A stretch of 64,000 nt of DNA. It comes from Aliamphritea spongicola (lineage in GTDB: Bacteria > Pseudomonadota > Gammaproteobacteria > Pseudomonadales > Balneatricaceae). Positions 52,623-61,801 of the stretch are shown here, piece by piece. The position numbers and the translations under genes were made by a program. Within the stretch, counting starts at the first letter, position 1. The number at the start of each line of letters is the position of its first letter. The stretch lies in NCBI GenBank assembly GCA_024347235.1, contig AP025283.1, positions 248,001 through 312,000 on the forward strand, given 5' to 3'. Below the pieces are notes generated by a model, which ran no database searches, had not been told where the DNA came from, and worked only from the letters and a program-made list of their open reading frames with translations.

Positions 52623-52753
52623 TGTTTATACTGGCCTGCAAAGATATTTGTCTGATTTTATATGCGCATAAAATCAACTGCTTAGACTGAAACAATGCGT
52701 CCGGGAATATATTTTGCTTGGTAACTCCTCCCTGAGATAAAGGAGGCAGTAGC

Positions 52754-53204
52754 ATGAATGTCGGAAGTATAGGCAATGCCGTTGTTGAGTTTTTGGCGGT
52801 GAACCGGCACGTCCGCAGCCAAAAGATATCGCCGCAGATCTGGCCACCCGGGTTGAACGGGGGAGATTGATGCGACTAAATTCGCAGAGCGTCTGGAAGG
52901 CCGTTACGGTGACCGTGCTGTCGGCATTGTCAGAGAAGATGGCAGTGTTGATGTTAAAGGGCTCAGCGCCCTGCTGGAAAGTTCAGCACCGGCGCCCCGA
53001 CGCCAGCCCGGGACTGTGCCTGCCAGTACTGTGCCTGCCGGTCAGGAGACGCTGCAGACCCAACTGATTAACGAGTTCGGTAATGACGCGGCTGCCAAGG
53101 TGTTTGATGCGGACGGCAAGGTGGATTTTGGTGCGCTGGTTGATCTGGTTAAAGATGCGCCGCCAGCCCGCTCGGGCCCTGGATATCTGAACGAAAAAGT
53201 CTGA
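52754..53204 (+). CDS. EF-hand-like acidic repeat protein, copy 1 (frameshifted)
   Basis: About 150 residues, no signal peptide. Two related modules: EIDATKFAERLEGRYGD...EDGSVDVKGLSALLE and the later LQTQLINEFGNDAAAKVFDADGKVDFGALVDLV. Each pairs a helix with a D-x-D-G-x-hydrophobic-x loop resembling an EF-hand Ca2+ loop, though shorter. One base is lost at about 52793 (a TTTTT/TTGG run); the corrected N-terminus reads VVEFFGGEPARPQP. AGGAGG at 52741-52746. Homologous to the next gene. No family name recognised. Confidence 0.68.
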
Positions 53205-53331
53205 TGAAATACCTTAATCGCCAGCCTTGTCCTGAGGCTGGTGTCTTTCCCTCTTTGTTAACGGCTCCTGTTAACTGCTCCTTGTAACGGCTTGGGTTTA
53301 ACTGCCCCAGTTTATCTGCTGTTATCCGTCT

Positions 53332-53360
53332 CTGTGCAGGGTTCTGTGCAGGGTTCTGTG
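53332..53360 (+). repeat. Short tandem repeat, 12-bp unit
   Basis: CTGTGCAGGGTT occurs at 53332-53343 and 53344-53355, then partly as CTGTG. It lies in the gene-free stretch 53205-53597, with loosely repeated TTAAC-GCTCC words just before. Confidence 0.6.
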
Positions 53361-53454
53361 ATTGTTTCTGTTGTCTGTGTATCGGGTGTGGCCGGCAGGC
53401 ATTTGCCGCTCCGCAGCTGTGTGGATATTCGCTATGGGATTGCTGCAGGCTGAA

Positions 53455-53531
53455 TGTAAAGAGCACCTTAAGAATACGTAAAGATTGCCTAAAGAAAGCG
53501 TAAATGTTGTGTAAAAACCATTAAAAACAAA
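53455..53531 (+). promoter_or_regulatory. Array of seven 11-bp direct repeats (response-regulator operator)
   Basis: Seven contiguous 11-bp units start at 53455, 53466, 53477, 53488, 53499, 53510 and 53521. The first seven bases are TGTAAAG, CCTTAAG, CGTAAAG, CCTAAAG, CGTAAAT, TGTAAAA and, weakest, TTAAAAA. The pattern is TAAAG-N6-TAAAG, the helical-turn spacing used by OmpR-family regulators and close to the TTAAG-N6-TTAAG motif described for BqsR. It ends 9 bp before a -10-like GATAAAT at 53541-53547, so it would place activators across the -35 region. Confidence 0.72.
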
Positions 53532-53597
53532 CGCTTTGCGGATAAATGGAACGCCCTTTGCTGAATGAATCCGGCACTCTCAGATAAGGAGATAATT

Positions 53598-54086
53598 ATG
53601 AATATAGATACAGCAGGTGCGGTACAGCCGGGCATCACCGGCGGGCAGCGCCCTCAGGCAAGCGATATTGCAAGCCGTATGGCTGAAGGGCTGGAAAGCG
53701 GACGTATTGATGCGGATGCGTTCGCGGAGCGGCTGGAGCAGCGGTTTGGTGACGAAGCTGCTGCCGCATTCAATGAAGATGGCAGTGTCAGTGTTGAAGG
53801 GCTGACCGGATTGCTGGAAACCGCCGGACCGCCGGCACGGCCAGACGGTGCAGGTGCCGGTCGTTTTGGTGGTGGCTTTGGCGGCGGGCGTCCGGAAGGG
53901 CTGGCTTCACCGGAGAAGTTACAGGCCAGCCTGGCGGCAACCTTCGGCGACGAGGCTGCAGCAAGTGTCCTCAATGAAGATGGCAGCATCAACGTGGATC
54001 AGCTGAAAAGCCTGCTGGGTGATGACCTGAAAAATGCCGGCAGCAGCGGCGTGAGTACCGGTCTGCTGGCAAACTTCAGCGCCTGA
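53598..54086 (+). CDS. EF-hand-like acidic repeat protein, copy 2
   Basis: Intact 162-residue paralogue of the preceding gene, no signal peptide. Module 1: DIASRMAEGLESGRIDADAFAERLEQRFGD then EDGSVSVEGLTGLLE. Module 2: LQASLAATFGDEAAASVLNEDGSINVDQLKSLL. Between them is a Gly/Arg linker (GAGRFGGGFGGGRPEG). The NEDGS-V/I-x-V loops resemble degenerate EF-hand Ca2+ loops. AAGGAG at 53586-53591 precedes the ATG. The upstream 11-bp array suggests strong two-component control. Confidence 0.75.
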   Translation: MNIDTAGAVQPGITGGQRPQASDIASRMAEGLESGRIDADAFAERLEQRFGDEAAAAFNEDGSVSVEGLTGLLETAGPPARPDGAGAGRFGGGFGGGRPEGLASPEKLQASLAATFGDEAAASVLNEDGSINVDQLKSLLGDDLKNAGSSGVSTGLLANFSA

Positions 54087-54189
54087 TATCCGTTCTAACA
54101 GCGATACATTATGTTTCAGTTCCCCTGAAGTGTATTGCTGTTTTTACCTGTCTGAATAACGCCGTAAGTAATGAAGCGTATTCAGAGCT

Positions 54190-55411
54190 TCAGGGCTGTT
54201 TTACCGGAACAGCAGGAGAGGGGCTGTCGGCATTGCGCCGGATAAAAGCACCGGCAGCCAGTAAGGCCAGCAAAGCAGCATTGGCGGTCAGCACCCAGTA
54301 AGCAATGTCCAGCGACCCGCTGGATTCCCGGACCCAGCCAACCATCATATTTCCGGAGGCACCACCCAGCCCTGCGGTGATCATACAGACACTGCTGATC
54401 TGCATGGTAACCGTGGAGCTGTACACCTTGCTTAGCCAGCCGGAAATAATGCCCCAGATCGGGAAATACATAATGCCGTAGCTGATGCCGGCGATCAGCG
54501 CAAAACTGTTCTGGTCGTAGAGAAACGCCATCAGCCCCAGTGCAAAAATACCGCAGATCAGCAATAAGGCTAACTGGTAGCCGAAGCGGTCAGCCAGCCG
54601 GCCAACGGTGAGCCCGGCAACCATGCCGGAAATGCCGATCGCACTCCAGGTATAACCCCCAGATCTCCCGGTAAACTCAGTTCAGCAAGGTAGATATTCA
54701 GCCAGTTGGCAAAGGGAATTGTCGAGAAGCACACGCAGAAACAGACCAGGCAGGTAAAACGTGCCAGCGGTTCAAACGTTACTGTTTTCAGGAGTGCCGG
54801 GATGCTCAGGCTGTTTTTGACCGGCTGTTCAGTGCTGGTCAGCTGACGGGATGCAGGGCCCATTAATCCCAGTTTTCTGAGTAACAGCCAGTTAGCAATG
54901 ATGACACAGACACCGAAGGCTGCAGCGATCTGCCAGCCGGCCCGCCAGCCCAACTGGGGCACAATGAACAGCAGCAGTAAGCCATTAAAGCTACAGCACC
55001 AGGCGGTACCACTGGCGGCTGCTGAAAGATAAGTGGCGCACTTTTCAATGGGGCCGCAGCGGCTGATGACCTCAACAATGGTACTCCAGCTGATCGAGGC
55101 ACTGGCTGACAACAGCGCCAGCGCGATCAGAATCAATAGCGGGTCAGACAATACCGAAATGGCGAACAGCATGAGGGTGATGTTACTGGCGGTGAACATT
55201 GCCAGCCGGGCGGACCCGATGCGTTCCCCAGGGTGCTGATCAGCATTGCACCGCCAAGATAAGCCAGTTGCGACAGTGCTCCAATGGCCGCGATATGCCA
55301 GTTGGTGAAGGCTATTTCTTCACGCATCAGCGGTGCCAGGCTGGCAAACAGAAATATGCCAAATCCGTGACTGATGAACTGGTTCATACCAAAGACGAAT
55401 GCCATGTGCAT
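54190..55411 (-). CDS. MFS transporter (frameshifted)
   Basis: About 407 residues with twelve predicted helices. Motifs include the N-terminal FGIFLFASLAPLMREEIAFTNWHIAAIGALSQLAYLGGAML, a mid-protein NSLSIPALLKTVTFEPLARFTCLVCFCVCFSTIPFANWLNIYL and GLTVGRLADRFGYQLALLL, the latter close to the MFS loop signature GRLADRFG. Frames change near 55225 and 54665. Substrate unknown. The start at 55411 (or 55405) has no strong ribosome site. Confidence 0.72.
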
Positions 55412-55690
55412 GGAAGAAAAATCTCTTAAAAGACCTGAATATGAAGCGATCTGGCTATAAATGTGGGCATCCTAGTCCCATGGAGAGGCAATGGCAAAAC
55501 AAATTTCAGAAATAATATTTATCGTTGATAAAGGTTACTGTTTATAAAGGATTTTGGGGTGAAACCGGGTGTTTTTCCGGCAATAAACGGCACCGGTTAT
55601 CAGGTACTTATTTGGCTAATGTTTATGGGAATGGTTTTTATTTGCGTTTATGTCCGGTAAGCTTGCGGCCCTCAGACGGAGGGGTTTTAT

Positions 55691-56398
55691 ATGCAAGCTT
55701 CAGTGGCGCAGCGGCCGAATATATTAATTATTGAAGATGACCATGGGCTGAGTGATGAACTGGCCCTGCAGTTGGGAGCATCCGGCTATCAGGCCCGCCA
55801 GTGTTATGACGGTGACAGCGGTCTGGATACGGCGCTGAATGATCAGTTCAGCCTGATATTACTGGATGTACTGCTACCCGGGCTGGACGGTTTTGCCCTG
55901 CTTAACCGTTTACGTAAATACTGCTCAACGCCGGTGATAATGCTCACCGCCCGGGGCGCTGAAGAAGACCGGATCAGCGGCTTTCAGTGTGGCGCTGATG
56001 ACTACCTGCCTAAACCTTTCAGTATTACCGAACTGATGTTGCGGATTGAAGCAGTGATTCGTCGCTCTGCCGGTCACCGGGCTGTCCAGGCTCCGGCCAC
56101 TCAACAGTTGCAGTTTGATGCTTTGACGCTGGATAAAACTGAGCAGCAGGCCAGTTATCAGGGTCAGCAACTGATTCTCACCGATATGGAATTCCGCCTG
56201 CTGTGGATGCTGATTGAATGCCGGGGCGAGGTGCAGAGTAAATCCCATCTGTATCAGCAACTGATGCAACGGCCGTTCAGCCGCTATGACCGCAGCATTG
56301 ATATGCATATCAGTAACCTGCGCCGTAAGCTTAAACAGGCCGGGTTTGCCGCCAGCCGTCTGGTGACCATGCACGGTCAGGGGTACTGCCTGAAATGA
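55691..56398 (+). CDS. OmpR-family response regulator near the TonB receptor
   Basis: Intact 235 residues. Receiver: IIEDDHGLSDEL, phospho-acceptor Asp in LILLDVLLPGLDG, Thr/Ala in MLTARG and Lys in YLPKPFS. Winged-helix domain: LILTDMEFRLLWMLIE, RYDRSIDMHISNLRRKL and MHGQGYCLK. It is followed by its kinase (4-bp overlap) and then a TonB receptor, an order also known from pfeR-pfeS-pfeA, so iron or siderophore sensing is plausible. Confidence 0.9.
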   Translation: MQASVAQRPNILIIEDDHGLSDELALQLGASGYQARQCYDGDSGLDTALNDQFSLILLDVLLPGLDGFALLNRLRKYCSTPVIMLTARGAEEDRISGFQCGADDYLPKPFSITELMLRIEAVIRRSAGHRAVQAPATQQLQFDALTLDKTEQQASYQGQQLILTDMEFRLLWMLIECRGEVQSKSHLYQQLMQRPFSRYDRSIDMHISNLRRKLKQAGFAASRLVTMHGQGYCLK

Positions 56399-57728
56399 GC
56401 CGCAAACTGTTTTGGAAGCTGAGTCTGATTTTATCGCTGGGCAGCATTGTGCTGGTCTGGCTGGTCTCAACCCTGAGTCTGACCCTTGAAAGCAATGCCA
56501 GCAAGATTGCTGCTGAACATAAAGCGGAGCTGCGGGCACTGGGGCAACAGGCTGAACACCTGATACAGCAAGGCGATCGGGCGGCTGCCAGCCGCTGGGT
56601 GAATGCGCTTAGGGCTGAGGAAGGCGTGTTTGTCAGCATTGTTCGGGTACATGAAGAGACACTGGTGGATTTTGACGTAGAGATGCCCCGTGGCCAGAGT
56701 ATGGAGCTGGGGCGCAGTGTCGAGTGGGGCATTCATCTGTATCACGATAATCCGCTGATGGAGCTGCCGTTCAGTGATGGCAGTGCATCACTGGTGATCG
56801 AGCTACCCCAGCGGATGCGCCCGGGCCAGTGGTGGCCATACATGCATTTTGCCCTGCACACACTGGTACCGCTGTTGCTGATGATAGTAATCAGTGTGCT
56901 GCTTTACCGGCACGTTATGCGGCCCCTGCAGCAACTGGAACATGCTACCCGGCAGTTTATGGCCGGGGACTTTGCCATCAGGGTCGGGCCGCAGCTAAAG
57001 GGGCGCAGTGATGAACTGGCCCGGCTGGCTGCAACTTTTGATGCTATGGCGGCCCGCATTGGCTCCCTGATTCAGACCCAGCGACACCTGATCAATGATT
57101 TGTCCCATGAATTACGGACCCCCTTACAGCGGCTGAATCTGGCGCTCAGTTCCGGTCGGGCGGATAAAGAACAGCGGATTTACCGTGAGGCCGGGCTGAT
57201 GCAGAAACTGGTGGAAGATACTCTGTCGCTGGCCTGGCTGGATAATGCTGCCTACAAGCCGGAGCCGGTACCGGTGGATATCCGGGCGTTGCTGGAAGTG
57301 ATTGTTGACGATGCCCGGTATGAATATCCCGATCGGGATATTCAGCTGCAGGTGCCGGATCAGCAAATCTGGGTGGCCGGCAGTGAGCGCAGCCTTGGGC
57401 AGGCCTGTGAAAATATTATCCGCAATGCTGTCCGTCATTCACCGGACGGGCCGGTGACTGTCAGGCTTATCCGGCAGGCGGAAACCGTTGAAATATGGGT
57501 GCGGGATCAGGGGCCGGGGTGCCTGAAAAGCTCCTGGACGCGATATTTAAACCTTTCTTCCGTGTGGATAAATCCCGGGAGCGGGAAACCGGAGGCTTTG
57601 GGCTGGGCCTTGCGCTGGCACGGCGCCAACTGGAGAGCATTGCCGCAAGGGTTAAGGCACAGAATTGTAACGACGGACTGGAAATTATTATCGACCACTT
57701 ACAGATAATATCGCCGCAACGCCTGTAA
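56395..57728 (+). CDS. Sensor histidine kinase (frameshifted near end)
   Basis: About 444 residues. Helix 1 LSLILSLGSIVLVWLVSTLSL, a periplasmic domain of about 125 residues, helix 2 LHTLVPLLLMIVISVLLYRHVM, HAMP (MRPLQQLEHATRQF), H box INDLSHELRTPLQRLNLAL, N box NIIRNAVRHSPDG, G1 DQGPGVPEKL and G2 FGLGLALARRQ. A lost G near 57520 breaks the G1 box. Partner of the upstream response regulator. Confidence 0.87.
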
Positions 57729-57791
57729 ACACTGGCAAATCGTTAATATGTAAAACATGTAAAGCTACTGTCAATTTCACTCTGGTTAACA

Positions 57792-57808
57792 ATAATCGTT
57801 CGCATTCG
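57792..57808 (+). promoter_or_regulatory. Candidate Fur box before the TonB receptor
   Basis: The stretch ATAATCGTTCGCATTCG resembles the common Fur-box variant ATAATCATTCGCATT, with one mismatch in the core. It ends 27 bp upstream of the receptor ATG. A TGTAAAACATGTAAAG pair also lies just upstream (57749-57765) with a 9-bp period. Confidence 0.5.
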
Positions 57809-57835
57809 TTTTCAAGTTAACCGGAGTAACTCCCT

Positions 57836-59761
57836 ATGTCTCTCAGATTGCCTGTGAACCGGCTGGCGTCGGCTGTTGCATTTGCAACCGCCATGCAGGC
57901 CGGCGCTGTCTTTGCACAGGACACTATTTTGATCACCGGAAAGCCGGTCGATCCTAACCAGACCACCATCACTCAGGAACAGCTGGAACAGTATCAGGCC
58001 ACTGACCTGGAAGATATTTTCAGCCAGGATCCGGATGTCCGGGTGGGCGGCAGCTTTGGGGTTGCCCAGAAAGTGTATGTCCGCGGCATTGAAGACACCA
58101 TGCTGAATGTAACCGTGGATGGCGCAACCCAGGCCGGCTACCTGTTTCACCATCAGGGACGTTTGTCGGTGGAGCCTGAATTACTGAAACAGGTTGAAGT
58201 GAATGCCGGCGCAGGCCTGGCAACAGACGGCCCGGGCGCACTGGGCGGGGCGATCCGTTTTATTACTAAGGACCCTGAAGATCTGCTGCGTGAAGGTGAG
58301 GACGTCGGCGCGCTGGTGAAGCTGAGCTACTTTGATAACACCGAAGGCGGCAAAGCCAGTACCAGTATCTTTGGCCGCCTGAGTGATGATGTGTCTGTAC
58401 TAACGTCATTCTCCAAAACCGATACCGGCGAAATTGTCGACGGTGACGGCAACACCCTGGATAACACCAAAACCGAGCAGGACAATGGTTATGTGAAACT
58501 GGTGGCAAATCTGGATGAGAGCCAGACCCTGCGTTTCAGCCATGAGGCCCGCTATGACGATGGTCGCCGCAACGTACGGCCACATTTCGTGGCTGCCGGC
58601 TGGAACCAGGCGAACGAGCAGCAAAGCCGCCGTAATACCACCAATGTTCAGTACAACCTGAACACCGACAATCCGTTGCTGGATCTGCAGACTAACCTGT
58701 ATTACACCAAAAGCTATCTGACCCAGAAGCCGGACAGTGGTGACAAAGACGGTGCCGGCGTAAAGAGCATCGGTATGAATGCGCACAACACCTTCGATCT
58801 GGGTGAGCATAAGCTGGTGGTAGGCACGGACCTGCGCCGGGATACCGGTTATTACATCAATAACACCAGCACCACCGGCCCAAGTCAGGATGAAGTGCTG
58901 GATCTGGTAGGCCTGTATGTGCAGGACCACTATCAGCTCAGCGATGCAACGCTGCTGACTGCCGGGCTGCGCTACGATAACTATCAGCTGAACGACAGCA
59001 CCGGTAAAGATATTGATTCTGACGGTTTTAGCCCGAATGTTGGGGTGCGTTACAGCGTCACTGAGAATCTGGATCTGCATGCTAGTTATGCACAGGCCTT
59101 CAGGGGTGTGGGCGTTAAAGAAGCGTATCTGCTGAACTTCGCCACCTACGGGGACAATGTCAAAGCAGAAGAAGCAGAAAACATTGAATTCGGTTTTGAC
59201 TATGAAAAGGATGACCTGACCTTCAGTGCCACCGCGTTTTACAGTGAAATCGATAACCCGTTACGCCGTACCAGCCGCAGTGTGATTACCAATGACGGCA
59301 AGGTGAAGAACAAAGGTGTGACAGCCCGTGTGGGCTATGACTGGGACCGTACCCGGGCAAGCCTGGGCTACAGCCACATCCGTCCGACCCTGAATGGTGA
59401 GCCGCTGAGTGACGGCACCATGTCTGTAGGTACCGCAGTTGGCGACACGCTCAGTCTGAATCTGGAACATGACCTGCCAAGTTATGATCTGCAGCTGGGC
59501 TGGTCGTCCCGTCTGGTGCAGCGTCTGGAACGGGTTGAGTCCGGCCGTACGGATAAGCCGGGTTACGGCGTTCATGATGCCTTCGTCAAATGGTTGCCGA
59601 CTGGCACTGAAGACCTTGCTCTGACCGTTACGGTGAAGAACCTGTTCGATAAGCAGTATCTGGATCATGCCAGCTACGGTGTCGATACCGACGATGGCAG
59701 CATCATCGGTTTGCCGGAACCGGGCCGGGACGTTCGCCTGACACTGGCGATGCGCTTCTGA
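57836..59761 (+). CDS. TonB-dependent outer-membrane receptor
   Basis: Intact 641-residue receptor. Signal MQAGAVFA; TonB box DTILITG right after cleavage; plug domain DIFSQDPDVRVGGSFGVAQKVYVRGIEDTMLNVTVDG then GALGGAIRFITKDP; a long beta-barrel; and a C-terminal Phe (LTLAMRF) as outer-membrane sorting signal. Length and context with a two-component pair and PepSY/DUF2271/DUF4198 genes point to an iron or haem substrate, not assigned further. Confidence 0.92.
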   Translation: MSLRLPVNRLASAVAFATAMQAGAVFAQDTILITGKPVDPNQTTITQEQLEQYQATDLEDIFSQDPDVRVGGSFGVAQKVYVRGIEDTMLNVTVDGATQAGYLFHHQGRLSVEPELLKQVEVNAGAGLATDGPGALGGAIRFITKDPEDLLREGEDVGALVKLSYFDNTEGGKASTSIFGRLSDDVSVLTSFSKTDTGEIVDGDGNTLDNTKTEQDNGYVKLVANLDESQTLRFSHEARYDDGRRNVRPHFVAAGWNQANEQQSRRNTTNVQYNLNTDNPLLDLQTNLYYTKSYLTQKPDSGDKDGAGVKSIGMNAHNTFDLGEHKLVVGTDLRRDTGYYINNTSTTGPSQDEVLDLVGLYVQDHYQLSDATLLTAGLRYDNYQLNDSTGKDIDSDGFSPNVGVRYSVTENLDLHASYAQAFRGVGVKEAYLLNFATYGDNVKAEEAENIEFGFDYEKDDLTFSATAFYSEIDNPLRRTSRSVITNDGKVKNKGVTARVGYDWDRTRASLGYSHIRPTLNGEPLSDGTMSVGTAVGDTLSLNLEHDLPSYDLQLGWSSRLVQRLERVESGRTDKPGYGVHDAFVKWLPTGTEDLALTVTVKNLFDKQYLDHASYGVDTDDGSIIGLPEPGRDVRLTLAMRF

Positions 59762-59828
59762 ATGGTTTTAGCGGCTGCCAGTGTGTCTGGCAGCCCGCTT
59801 CATGAATTATGTATCCGGCTGTTTTGCG

Positions 59829-60423
59829 ATGAATTACCGAATCCTGCGTACCCTCCATGTGTACAGCTCTGTTGTAGTGCTGGCACTGGTGCTGTTTTTG
59901 CCGTCACCGGTATCACCCTGAATCACCGGGACTGGTTCAGTGATCATGGCAGTGCTGTGGAAGTGTATCTGTCGGTGCCGGATAGCGTTATGGAGGCAAC
60001 GGACTGGCAAACCCACCCGCTGGATGGCGCTGATACGCTGCGTCGCTGGTTGTCAGATCAGCATGATCTGACGGGCGGTACCGTCATCTACGACTGGGAC
60101 AACGATGAGCAATTACTGATGATCGACATAAAGCGTCCCGGCGGTTACAGCCTGGTTGAGTTTTCCCTTTCTCAGCTGAAGTAACTGTCTTTCATCAGCG
60201 TAATGGCCTGATTGCAGTGATGAATGATCTGCATATGGGCCGTTATTCAGGTATCTGGTGGCGTCTGCTACTGGATGTTACGGCACTCATCATGCTGGTG
60301 TTTATCGTCACCGGTTTATGGCTGGTGGTCCCGCAGAAAAAGCGCCGGGGTACCTTGTTCAGAGTGGCGGCTGCCGGTACCGGTGTACTGGCAGCCGGTT
60401 ACTGGATTGCCCTGCTTCCCTGA
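59829..60423 (+). CDS. PepSY-associated transmembrane protein (frameshifted)
   Basis: About 198 residues. Helix 1 begins RILRTLHVYSSVVVLALVLFFAVTGITLNH, the PepSY_TM signature. A periplasmic middle (WLSDQHDLTGGTVIYDW) is followed by VFHQRNGLIAVMNDLHMGRYSGIWWRLLLDVTALIMLVFIVTGLWLVVPQKKRR. Lost bases in a T run near 59897 and a G near 60181 split the gene. The conserved His in helix 1 and in NDLHMG suggest haem or electron transfer, as in PepSY-type ferric reductases. Confidence 0.78.
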
Positions 60424-60443
60424 GTGAGTTGTAAGGAATAGCG

Positions 60444-60935
60444 ATGAGAATTATCCCTTTTCTGGGGCTGTTGCTGTGCTTCAGTCAGCCGCTTTCGGCC
60501 GCATCACAGGTCGAAATAAATTTCAGTTTGCCGCAGCAAACCAGCCATGAATATCGCCGTCCCTATGTGGTGATCTGGGTGGAATCCGGTGGGAAAGCTG
60601 TCCGCAATCTGGCGTTGTGGATTGATGAGGAAGACTGGCTGAAAGATTTGCGCCGCTGGTGGCGTAAGAGTGGCCGGTATCTGGATTCGGTGGATGCCTT
60701 CAGCGGGGCAACCCGTAAACCGGGTAACTACCGGGTTTACTGGGATGGTCTGGACGATCAGGGACAGCCACTGGCTGACGGAGAGTATCTGATCGTGCTG
60801 GAAGCCGCCCGGGAACATGGCAACCGCAGTGTGCAGAAACAGCGGATTCAGTTAGGCGGTGAGCCGCAGATTTATCAGTTAAAGCCCGGTGCAGAGCTGG
60901 GAGAAGGTTCAGTTAAAACAGGAGTCACCCGATGA
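60444..60935 (+). CDS. DUF2271 protein, exported
   Basis: Intact 163 residues. Signal LLLCFSQPLSAA. The DUF2271 core reads YVVIWVESGGKAVRNLALWIDEEDWLKDLRRWWRKSGR and DAFSGATRKPGNYRVYWDGLDDQGQPLADGEY. Function unknown. The start of the next gene overlaps its end by 4 bp. Found with TonB receptors and PepSY proteins in iron-regulated loci. Confidence 0.84.
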   Translation: MRIIPFLGLLLCFSQPLSAASQVEINFSLPQQTSHEYRRPYVVIWVESGGKAVRNLALWIDEEDWLKDLRRWWRKSGRYLDSVDAFSGATRKPGNYRVYWDGLDDQGQPLADGEYLIVLEAAREHGNRSVQKQRIQLGGEPQIYQLKPGAELGEGSVKTGVTR

Positions 60936-61761
60936 CTGCAGGAAAAATACGCACGCTGGCGATTGCGGCGAGCACCCTTTACGTATCGTTAGCCGGTCAG
61001 GTTGCGCAGGCCCATGATTACTGGCTGCTGCCCAACGAATATGTTGCATCCTCGGATACCGCCAAATGGATCACGGTGGATGTAACCGCGTCGAATACGA
61101 TCTTTGTTGCCGATAAAGGATTTGGTCTTGAAGATCTGACAATCTCAGCGCCACAGGGTGAGAGTGAGCGGTTAGCCCATTACTTTAAAGGCAAGCGTAA
61201 GAGCGTTTTTGACCTTAAGTTGGCGGAAGAAGGCACCTACCGTTTGCGCCTTCAGGATACCCGCTTCCTCACGTTTTACCGCATGCCGGGCAGTGACAGA
61301 ATGCACCGTATGGAAGCAGATAAACTGCAACGGGATGTGTTATTGCCAGAAGGGGCTGAAAACGTAGAAACCCTGGAAATACAGGGCAAAAGCACCGCTT
61401 ATGTAACCCGTCGTGCGCCTTCATCTGAAAATATTAAACTGCAGAATGAAGGGCTGGAACTGGACTTCGAAGTACACCCGAACGATGTGGTCAGCGGTGA
61501 AGCGTTTAACTTTAAAGTGCTGCTGGACGGTAAGCCGGTGGCTGATGAGATGCTGCTGGAGATTATCCCGGACGGCACCCTGTACCGGGATCAGCGTGGT
61601 GAAATACAGTTGCAACCGGACAGCACCGGTGCTGTCAGCTTTACGCCCCTCAGGCGGGCCGCTATCTGCTGAAAGCAGAGCTGATGCAGGACACGGATTC
61701 AAAACGGGCAGATGTTAAAGAGCACGCCTTGTTTCTGACCTTTGAGGCACAGCCGGGCTGA
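60932..61761 (+). CDS. DUF4198 protein, exported (frameshifted near end)
   Basis: About 276 residues. Signal LAIAASTLYVSLAGQVAQA followed by the family motif HDYWLLPNEY. DUF4198 resembles NikM/CbiK periplasmic metal-handling proteins. A lost base near 61652 changes the tail; the correct ending includes GRYLLKAELMQDTDSKRADVKEHALFLTFE with stop at 61759-61761. Last gene of the TonB-PepSY-DUF2271-DUF4198 series. Confidence 0.82.
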
Positions 61762-61773
61762 GCAGCACAGCGT

Positions 61774-61801
61774 AAAAACACCGGCTTATGCCGGTGTTTT
61801 T
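61774..61801. terminator. Bidirectional terminator
   Basis: AAAAACACCGGC (61774-61785) pairs perfectly with GCCGGTGTTTTT (61790-61801), loop TTAT. It ends both the DUF4198 operon (+) and the convergent LysR gene (-), whose stop lies inside it. Confidence 0.88.

Noticed and set aside
52594..52690. Longer C-terminus of the DUF934 protein
   Set aside because: Correcting one lost base near 52535 ends the protein at 52593 with a typical basic tail, and the extra stretch contains the terminator.
53455..53531. CRISPR-like array
   Set aside because: The repeat unit is 11 bp with no spacers, and there are no cas genes; it fits a regulator operator.
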